Shown one piece after another: positions 7,440-12,656 of a stretch of DNA of 12,656 nucleotides. Made by a program: the position numbers and the translations under genes. Source of the DNA: Candidatus Faecivivens stercorigallinarum (GTDB lineage: Bacteria; Bacillota; Clostridia; Oscillospirales; Ruminococcaceae); assembly GCA_018715465.1 (NCBI GenBank), contig DVLN01000187.1, positions 1 through 12,656 of the forward strand, written 5' to 3'. Within the stretch, counting starts at the first letter, position 1, and the number at the start of each line of letters is the position of its first letter. The notes beneath the pieces are model-generated. The model worked only from the letters and a program-made list of their open reading frames with translations, had not been told where the DNA came from and ran no database searches.

Positions 7440-9404
7440 TCAGACATCCAGATTGCGTACATTGCGGGCGTTGCGTTCGATAAATTCCCGGCGGGGTTCG
7501 ACCTTATCCCCCATCAGCATGGTGATCGTCTCATCTGCCTGCGCGGCATCACTGAGTTCAACTTTGACAATTGTCCGGTTGTTCGGGTCCATCGTCGTTT
7601 CCCACAGCTGAATCGGGTCCATCTCGCCCAAACCTTTATACCGCTGGATGTCGACCTTATATTTGCCGTCTTCCGACATCTCTTTGAGTTCCTGGTCGCG
7701 CTCTTCATCCGAGAAAGCATAGCGGAGCTTTTTCCCGCGGGTCAGCCGGTAAAGCGGCGGCTGTGCAAAGTAAATATGTCCCTGTTCAATCAGCGGACGC
7801 ATAAACCGGAAAAAGAAGGTTAAAAGAAGCATACGGATATGGGAACCATCGACGTCGGCATCGGCCATAATAATGACTTTCCCATAACGCAGTTTAGAGA
7901 TATCCAAATCGTCGCCCAGACCGCATCCAAGCGCGGTAACAACCGGCATCAGCTTTTCATTGCCGTATACCCGCTCGAGTCTTGCCTTTTCAACGTTGAG
8001 CATCTTGCCCCAAAGCGGCAGAATCGCCTGGAAACGGCGGTCTCTTCCCTCTTTTGCCGAGCCGCCTGCCGAGTCACCCTCGACGATATAAATTTCGGTG
8101 ACGGTATTATCCTTGGAGGTACAGTCAGCCAGCTTACCGGGCAGTCCGCCTGATTCCAGAACCGATTTGCGGCGGGTCAGCTCACGGGCACGCTTTGCCG
8201 CCTCTCTCGCCCGCTGAGCGGAGAGTGCCTTGTCAAAAATCGCCTTGGCAGTCGCCGGGTTTTCCTCAAAATAGGTGGACAGTCCTTCATAAACCAGTTT
8301 GGTCACCAGCGGACGCACCTCGGTATTGCCGAGCTTGGTCTTGGTCTGGCCTTCAAACTCACACTCCGGCAGCTTAACGCTGACGATTGCGGTCAGCCCC
8401 TCCCGGACATCATCGCCGGTCAGGTTCTGGTCGCCGTCCTTGATCAGCTTTTTGGCCTTGCCGTAATCATTGAAGACACGGGTCAGCGCCGCCTTGAAGC
8501 CTTCTTCATGGGTGCCGCCGTCCATCGTATGCACGTTGTTGGCAAAGGACTTGATCACTTCATAGTAGGAATCATTGTACTGCATCGCTACCTCGGCAAT
8601 CATATCATCCTCCTTACGGGTCAGATGAATCGGCGGTTCATGCAGCGCCGTTTTGGATTTGTTTAAGTGGGTGACAAAGGAGGAGATACCGCCTTCATAC
8701 TTCATATCATCCCGACGGATATGCTCCAGGTCATCCGGCCCGGACGCTTCCCGGAGATCGGTCAGAATGATCCGTACGCCCGCGTTGAGAAATGCCTGTT
8801 CCCGGAGGTCGGTCAGCAGTGTTTCGTAATCATAGGTGGTATCCGGGAAGATCGCAGGATCCGGCTGAAACACAACGCAAGTTCCGGTCGGTTCGCCTTC
8901 TGCAAGGTCCCCGATAATTTTGAGGGGTTCATCATATTTGCCGCCATCGTGGAAATGCTGGTAATAGATGTGGCCATTGTTGCGAATGGTCAGGTCCAGC
9001 GAACTGGACAGCGCGTTGACAACCGAAGCACCGACGCCATGCAGGCCGCCCGACACTTTATATCCGCCGCCGCCGAACTTGCCGCCCGCGTGCAGAATTG
9101 TATAGACAACCGTCGCCGCCGAGATGCCTTCTTTTGGGTGCATACCGGTCGGGATGCCGCGGCCGTCGTCGGTTACCCGGATTGCGTTGCCCGGCAGAAT
9201 CTCCACTGTGATTTTGTCGCAGAATCCCGCCAGCGCTTCATCAATCGCATTGTCGACAATTTCCTTGACCAGATGATGCAGACCTGCCAGGCTGGTCGAG
9301 CCAATATACATGCCCGGACGTTTGCGGACCGCTTCCAGTCCTTCCAAAACCTGTATCTGCGTTTCATCATAATGATTTTCCAATTTGATCTGTTCTTCTG
9401 ACAT
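7440..9404 (-). CDS. gyrB: DNA gyrase subunit B
   Basis: A 654-aa ATPase subunit of gyrase. The GHKL ATP site is visible: EIVDNAIDEA with E48 and N52, TDDGRGIP with D79, and GGLHGVGASVVNAL (119-132). The TOPRIM metal site has E442 in VEGDSAGG and DADVD at 515-519. RYKGLGEM (588-595) is the usual C-terminal motif. The position of E. coli Lys447 is Trp465 (PLWGKMLN). I place the start at the ATG of MSEEQIKLE because GGAGG lies 4 nt before it. An in-frame ATG at 9461 would add 19 unconserved residues and has no ribosome binding site. It follows remB across a 133-nt gap holding a large palindrome. Confidence 0.97.
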   Translation of the reverse strand: MSEEQIKLENHYDETQIQVLEGLEAVRKRPGMYIGSTSLAGLHHLVKEIVDNAIDEALAGFCDKITVEILPGNAIRVTDDGRGIPTGMHPKEGISAATVVYTILHAGGKFGGGGYKVSGGLHGVGASVVNALSSSLDLTIRNNGHIYYQHFHDGGKYDEPLKIIGDLAEGEPTGTCVVFQPDPAIFPDTTYDYETLLTDLREQAFLNAGVRIILTDLREASGPDDLEHIRRDDMKYEGGISSFVTHLNKSKTALHEPPIHLTRKEDDMIAEVAMQYNDSYYEVIKSFANNVHTMDGGTHEEGFKAALTRVFNDYGKAKKLIKDGDQNLTGDDVREGLTAIVSVKLPECEFEGQTKTKLGNTEVRPLVTKLVYEGLSTYFEENPATAKAIFDKALSAQRAREAAKRARELTRRKSVLESGGLPGKLADCTSKDNTVTEIYIVEGDSAGGSAKEGRDRRFQAILPLWGKMLNVEKARLERVYGNEKLMPVVTALGCGLGDDLDISKLRYGKVIIMADADVDGSHIRMLLLTFFFRFMRPLIEQGHIYFAQPPLYRLTRGKKLRYAFSDEERDQELKEMSEDGKYKVDIQRYKGLGEMDPIQLWETTMDPNNRTIVKVELSDAAQADETITMLMGDKVEPRREFIERNARNVRNLDV

Positions 9405-9413
9405 AGTTCCTCC
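9405..9413 (-). promoter_or_regulatory. ribosome binding site of gyrB
   Basis: GGAGG (9409-9413) followed by AACT and the ATG at 9402-9404. It decides the start in favour of the shorter, 654-residue GyrB. Confidence 0.75.
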
Positions 9414-9481
9414 ATACCGGTCCGTACCAGCCGGGGCAGACCGTCTGTAATTCCCGCCCATCTTGGGCTATACCATGTTGA

Positions 9482-9528
9482 TTATCCGACACACTTACCT
9501 CCCGGCCGGAACTAAGTGTATGGGATAA
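9482..9528 (-). repeat. long palindrome between remB and gyrB
   Basis: On the minus strand TTATCC-C-ATACACTTA is matched by TAAGTGTGT-C-GGATAA. This gives 15 paired positions (one G-U) interrupted by one C-C mismatch. The interior holds a further TTCC/GGGA pairing around GGCC. It begins about 9 nt after the remB stop and no T-run follows. It could be an RNA hairpin for processing or stability, or a DNA operator controlling gyrB. Confidence 0.75.
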
Positions 9529-9537
9529 CAAACGGGG

Positions 9538-9843
9538 TTATCCCCCTTCCAGCAGGCTTCCGTTTTCCGAACGCCGGCGCAGGGTCGAAGCCGCAAGCTG
9601 GGAAAGATACACCATTTCTCTGCCTGCCGGCTGATTTCTTGCCCGCAAACCCTTTCTGACGGGCGGCGCCGAAACAACAAAAGATTTTGGAATATCATCC
9701 GCAACCGTGACGACCGCGCCGTTTTGCTGACGGATCCGTAAAAATTCACGGGTAGATCTGGAAATCGACGTGTTTTCCAGATCAAATATCCCAATCAGAT
9801 TCTGTTCGGAGACGATCGTTTCACTTCCAATATGCAGATACAT
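9538..9843 (-). CDS. remB: RemB, DUF370 family regulator
   Basis: A 101-aa protein matching the RemA/RemB family, which includes DNA-binding activators of biofilm matrix genes in B. subtilis. The start MYLHIGSETIVSEQNLIGIF, the middle PKSFVVS (52-58) and the end VYLSQLAASTLRRR (78-91) align with B. subtilis RemB (YaaB), which occupies the same place between recF and gyrB. It is about 20 residues longer, mostly because of a basic insertion at about 60-77 (rich in R, K, P and G). The ATG follows AGGAGG at 7 nt. It starts 24 nt after recF. Confidence 0.92.
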   Translation of the reverse strand: MYLHIGSETIVSEQNLIGIFDLENTSISRSTREFLRIRQQNGAVVTVADDIPKSFVVSAPPVRKGLRARNQPAGREMVYLSQLAASTLRRRSENGSLLEGG

Positions 9844-9867
9844 TCCAAAACCTCCTGATGTTTTGAT

Positions 9868-11028
9868 TTAATGGCACCCGCCGCCGGAAGATGCCATCTC
9901 CCGCAGCTGTACCATATCCCGGGGCGTAAACACCCCGTTCGATACTTCAAAAATATTGCCATCTGCCAGCTGCCCGGCCCAGGTGGTGTCACAACAGGTG
10001 ATAAACACCTGAAATCCCCCAATCCGGTTGAGCAGATAGTCCTGCCGTCCGGGGTCCAGCTCGCTCATCACATCATCCAGCAGAATGACCGGGTTTTCGC
10101 CGGTCACCCCCTTGAGCAGCATCGCCTCGCCGATCTTGAGCGCAATTGCGCAGCTGCGCTGCTGTCCCTGGGAACCATACGAACGGGCGGAGATCCCGTT
10201 GACCAGAATCTCGATATCATCCCGGTGGGCACCGACGCCGGTAAAATGCAGCCGGATATCCTCTTCCAGATGTTCCGAGAGTGCCTTGCGGTACTGGTCA
10301 ATCAGTTCTTCTGAATAGATCTGCCCCGGCAGTCCCTGCCGAAAGACAGACGATTCATACTCCAGCGAAAAGGTTTCCCGGTTGCCGGTAAATCCTCCGT
10401 ATACGCCCGCCGCCAGCGGGGAAAGCTTTTGCAGATAGTCCTGCCGCAGTATCGAAATAGCCGTCCCGATCCGGGAGAGCTGTTCATCCCAGACCGAAAG
10501 CATCTCTCTGCCGGTGCCTGAGCGGTGAATCTGTTTGAGCAGTGCATTGCGCTGTTCCATCAGCCCGCTGTACTGGGCAATATACTTTCCATAAATTGGT
10601 TTAATCTGGCTGATTGCAATATCCAAAAAATTTCGCCGGTCGGCAGGCCCATCTTTTACCAATGACAGATCTTCTGGATGAAAGACCACGCAGGTAAACT
10701 CCCCGGTCAGCTCAGATGCGCTGCGCAGCGGCATCCGATTGAGCTGCAGCTTGCGCTTGTCCCCGCCGGAATCATAAGAAATCAGCTGGGTCCGTTCCCG
10801 ATCGGCAAAATGCAGCCGGATATGGAACACCTTTTCTCCGAAACGGGTCATCTCCCGCTCCCGTGCACCGCGAAAACTTTTATTCCCGCTGCACAGCCAG
10901 ATGGCTTCCAGCAGATTGGTTTTTCCCTGTGCATTGGCACCATAAATAATATTGACACCTTCGCCGGGGTCAATCGACAGCTGTGCAATATTCCGAAAAT
11001 CATTCAGCTCCAGATGGGTTATCCGCAT
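9868..11028 (-). CDS. recF: DNA replication and repair protein RecF
   Basis: A 386-aa SMC-like ATPase that, with RecO and RecR, helps load RecA at single-strand gaps and stalled forks. The N terminus MRITHLELNDFRNI is typical. Walker A is GANAQGKT (30-37), the ABC signature SYGSQGQQR (283-291), and Walker B VILLDD (314-319) followed by MSELD. Length is normal (about 360-390). The ATG follows GAGGAG at 7 nt, and that site overlaps the yaaA stop codon (TGAGGAG), pointing to coupled translation. It is the fourth gene of the classic dnaA-dnaN-yaaA-recF order. Confidence 0.97.
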   Translation of the reverse strand: MRITHLELNDFRNIAQLSIDPGEGVNIIYGANAQGKTNLLEAIWLCSGNKSFRGAREREMTRFGEKVFHIRLHFADRERTQLISYDSGGDKRKLQLNRMPLRSASELTGEFTCVVFHPEDLSLVKDGPADRRNFLDIAISQIKPIYGKYIAQYSGLMEQRNALLKQIHRSGTGREMLSVWDEQLSRIGTAISILRQDYLQKLSPLAAGVYGGFTGNRETFSLEYESSVFRQGLPGQIYSEELIDQYRKALSEHLEEDIRLHFTGVGAHRDDIEILVNGISARSYGSQGQQRSCAIALKIGEAMLLKGVTGENPVILLDDVMSELDPGRQDYLLNRIGGFQVFITCCDTTWAGQLADGNIFEVSNGVFTPRDMVQLREMASSGGGCH

Positions 11029-11039
11029 AAACGCGCTCC

Positions 11040-11255
11040 TCAGCCCTTGACGATAATTTCCACACCGGAAAGGGTAATGATATCACCCGGAAAGATCTTT
11101 TTGCCGCGGCTCAGACAGAGTTCCCCATTGAGCCGGACTTCTTCCCCCAGGATCATCTCCTTTGCCTGACCGCCGCTTTCGGCGACTCCGGCAAATTTGA
11201 GCAGCTGATCCAGACGGATCCAGAGGGTTTTCAGTTTTACATACTTAACGGTCAT
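11040..11255 (-). CDS. yaaA: S4-domain RNA-binding protein YaaA (RlbA)
   Basis: A 71-aa protein that is essentially a single S4 RNA-binding domain: RLDQLLKFAGVAESGGQAK (14-32), then GEEVRLNGE and the lysine-rich RGKKIFPGDII. Size and position between dnaN and recF match B. subtilis YaaA, a small protein linked to the ribosome; its exact role is not settled. The start ATG lies inside the end of dnaN, an 11-nt overlap in another frame, so translation is probably coupled. GAGG 7 nt upstream lies within dnaN. Confidence 0.9.
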   Translation of the reverse strand: MTVKYVKLKTLWIRLDQLLKFAGVAESGGQAKEMILGEEVRLNGELCLSRGKKIFPGDIITLSGVEIIVKG

Positions 11256-12372
11256 CTTTCAGCCTCATTGGCATGACGAGGAAGGTAAACGAGTCGCCTT
11301 CCAGCGGCATGATCTTAATTGGAGAGAGTGTAGACCCCAGTTCCAGCCGTACTTCATCTTCACCGCTGGCCTTGAGGGCATCCATCATATAGCGGTCATT
11401 AAACCCAATCCGCACCGGTTCACCGGTAATCTTAGCCGTAATCCGGTCGTCGATCTTTCCCAGACCGGTTTCACAGGAAACCTCAATGCCGCTGCTGTCA
11501 AACATCGCCCGTATCGGATTTTTGACCTTTTCGCTAATAATAATCGACGCGCGGGAGATACTTTCCATAAACGCGCGGGTAGAAACAATCGCTTCGGTCG
11601 TTCCTTCTCCCGGAATCGCGACGGTATAGTCGATAAAGTCTCCTTCCAGCAGTCGGGAAACCATCGTAAACCCACAGCAGGAGAAAAGAATGTGGCGGCT
11701 GCCGACGCCAATCGAAACCGGCAGCGAGCCGTCCTCCCGTTCGGATACAAAACGAGAAGAAAGTTTCAGAAACTCTGAGAGGGTCTTGCCGGGTACAATA
11801 AAACGAAAATCTTCGGTACAGCCAACCTGTTCCTTGCGCAGCGCGAGACGTTTTCCGTCGACCGATACCAGATACAGCACCCCATTTTTCCCTTCAAACA
11901 GGGTGCCGGTCAGCGCCGGAAAAGCGGTGTCCTGAGAAACGGCAAACAGTGTTTCGGAAATCATGTTGCGCAGCATCGCATTTTCAATCGCGAAACTGTG
12001 TTCCGGGTCAATTTTGGGAATTTCAGGATATTCTTCGGCGCTCATACCAATGATGGTAAATTGTGCGCTGCCGCCGGTGATCAGGGTCAGCAGTTTTTCG
12101 TCAACTGAAATCTGTACCATACCGGATGGCATTTTATTGATAATCTCGCTGAACAGCCGGGCATTTAAAATAACATCTCCGCTTTCAGATGATGAGACTT
12201 CCAGTGTTTTGGTAATTCCCAGTTCTGTATTGTAGCCGATCACCGACAGGGTGTTTCCGCTGATGCTCAGCAAAATACATTCGAGGGCTACCAGTGTGGA
12301 CTTGGCTGAAACTGCGGGAGATACGCTGTTGACAGCCTCACACAGTGCAGCTTTATCGCAGGCAAATTTCAT
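11245..12372 (-). CDS. dnaN: DNA polymerase III subunit beta (sliding clamp)
   Basis: A 375-aa protein of the usual clamp length, beginning MKFACDKAALCEAVNSVSPAV and ending FTFLVMPMRLKDDR, with the conserved C-terminal PMRL that borders the partner-binding pocket. The three repeated clamp domains fit about 1-120, 125-245 and 250-375. The dimeric ring encircles DNA and tethers polymerase III and many repair factors. The ATG follows AAAGGA at 6 nt. It is the first gene after the origin-like region and overlaps yaaA by 11 nt. Its promoter is not obvious; candidates are given separately. Confidence 0.96.
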   Translation of the reverse strand: MKFACDKAALCEAVNSVSPAVSAKSTLVALECILLSISGNTLSVIGYNTELGITKTLEVSSSESGDVILNARLFSEIINKMPSGMVQISVDEKLLTLITGGSAQFTIIGMSAEEYPEIPKIDPEHSFAIENAMLRNMISETLFAVSQDTAFPALTGTLFEGKNGVLYLVSVDGKRLALRKEQVGCTEDFRFIVPGKTLSEFLKLSSRFVSEREDGSLPVSIGVGSRHILFSCCGFTMVSRLLEGDFIDYTVAIPGEGTTEAIVSTRAFMESISRASIIISEKVKNPIRAMFDSSGIEVSCETGLGKIDDRITAKITGEPVRIGFNDRYMMDALKASGEDEVRLELGSTLSPIKIMPLEGDSFTFLVMPMRLKDDR

Positions 12373-12423
12373 GGCAATTCCTTTCGCGTAACAAATCGTT
12401 TCTTCCGTGCAAGTTGCAATTCA

Positions 12424-12485
12424 ATTCTATCATTTCTGTTCGATAAACCCGTTGGGCTGTAATTCGGCAGGCCAGTACAAGTCAA
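12424..12485 (-). promoter_or_regulatory. candidate promoters for dnaN
   Basis: Two weak possibilities. An extended -10 TGATAGAAT (12424-12432) lacks a good -35 and would give a leader of about 45 nt. Further up, TTGACT (12480-12485) with a 17-nt spacer precedes the poor -10 TTACAG (12457-12462). Either could serve dnaN and the genes behind it. Confidence 0.35.
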
Positions 12486-12491
12486 TCTGTG

Positions 12492-12521
12492 TTTGTATTT
12501 TTATATAAAGAGAAATACAAA
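12492..12521. repeat. inverted repeat in the AT-rich unwinding segment
   Basis: TTTGTATTT and AAATACAAA form a perfect 9-bp inverted repeat around the 12-nt AT-rich spacer TTATATAAAGAG. It lies just beyond the trio-like triplets, where a DNA unwinding element would be expected. Confidence 0.7.
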
Positions 12522-12622
12522 TAGAAATAATAGTAATAAATGGTAGTCGTAGTAGGACCGGTGAATTTGTGGGCAGAGCCGTATTTCACCGTCCTTCACC
12601 AACCAGCGCCGTTTTTTTCACC
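12492..12622. other. putative chromosomal origin unwinding region (oriC part)
   Basis: On the minus strand, toward dnaN, the order is DnaA-box-like sequences (12560-12622), GGTCC, then CTACTACGACTACC and ATTACTATTATTTCTATTT (12522-12555), then AT-rich DNA. The complement read 3' to 5' gives GAT-GAT-GCT-GAT and, after a phase shift, AAT-GAT-AAT-AAA-GAT. These match the DnaA-trio idea (3'-GAT-5' repeats) described for B. subtilis. The junction ATTCACCGGTCCTACTA aligns closely with the B. subtilis TCCACAGGCCCTACTA. No perfect TTATCCACA box is present. Position next to dnaN supports the call. Confidence 0.68.
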
Positions 12623-12636
12623 TGGCTTTTCCTTCT

Positions 12637-12642
12637 ATTATA
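12637..12642 (-). promoter_or_regulatory. TATAAT -10-like hexamer at the window edge
   Basis: On the minus strand a perfect TATAAT lies within ATATATAATAGAAGG. A -35 would fall outside the window, so it cannot be judged. If real it would start transcription across the origin-like region toward dnaN. Confidence 0.25.
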
Positions 12643-12656
12643 TATGGGAAATTCTG

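Noticed and set aside
8667..9401. A 244-codon plus-strand frame opposite gyrB
   Set aside because: Antisense shadow of conserved gyrB sequence; no sign of a real protein.
9405..9461. Upstream ATG giving GyrB 19 more residues
   Set aside because: No ribosome binding site and unconserved residues; the GGAGG-preceded ATG at 9404 is better.
12373..12656. Classical DnaA boxes TTATCCACA
   Set aside because: None with fewer than two mismatches to the strict form on either strand; only relaxed matches were found.

Overview
The window is a chromosomal replication-origin neighbourhood from a Gram-positive anaerobe of the Bacillota. It is most likely class Clostridia, perhaps the Oscillospiraceae/Ruminococcaceae; that assignment is an inference from gene order, RemB, the GyrB and GyrA sequence style and moderate GC content. 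All protein genes and tRNAs read on the minus strand. The origin-like region lies at the right edge, so transcription runs leftward with the replication fork expected to leave it.

Layout from right to left. 12656-12373 is a non-coding stretch with degenerate DnaA-box-like repeats, a short GC block, a run of DnaA-trio-like triplets and an AT-rich segment. It matches the arrangement of the B. subtilis dnaA-dnaN unwinding region; dnaA itself would lie just outside the window. Then come dnaN (sliding clamp), yaaA (S4 domain, overlapping dnaN by 11 nt), recF, remB and gyrB, the classic Bacillota origin cluster. A small two-helix membrane protein resembling the YcxB family is inserted between gyrB and gyrA. 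gyrA ends in a strong intrinsic terminator.

A second block follows: a membrane-anchored polysaccharide-deacetylase-like protein whose catalytic and metal-binding residues are all replaced, rsmA (16S rRNA dimethyltransferase) and an Eis-like GNAT acetyltransferase, ending in another intrinsic terminator. The left end is a tRNA-Met/tRNA-Glu unit with a near-consensus promoter and a terminator. Beyond it lies a second, tandem copy in which tRNA-Glu is identical as far as visible but tRNA-Met has decayed and carries a UAU anticodon.

The genes jointly supply replication (DnaN, GyrA, GyrB), gap repair (RecF), matrix-gene regulation (RemB) and translation (RsmA, tRNAs). I see no phage, transposon, CRISPR or defence system. 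The points most worth a second look are the origin architecture with non-canonical DnaA boxes, the pseudo-deacetylase, the decayed tRNA copy and the long palindrome between remB and gyrB.
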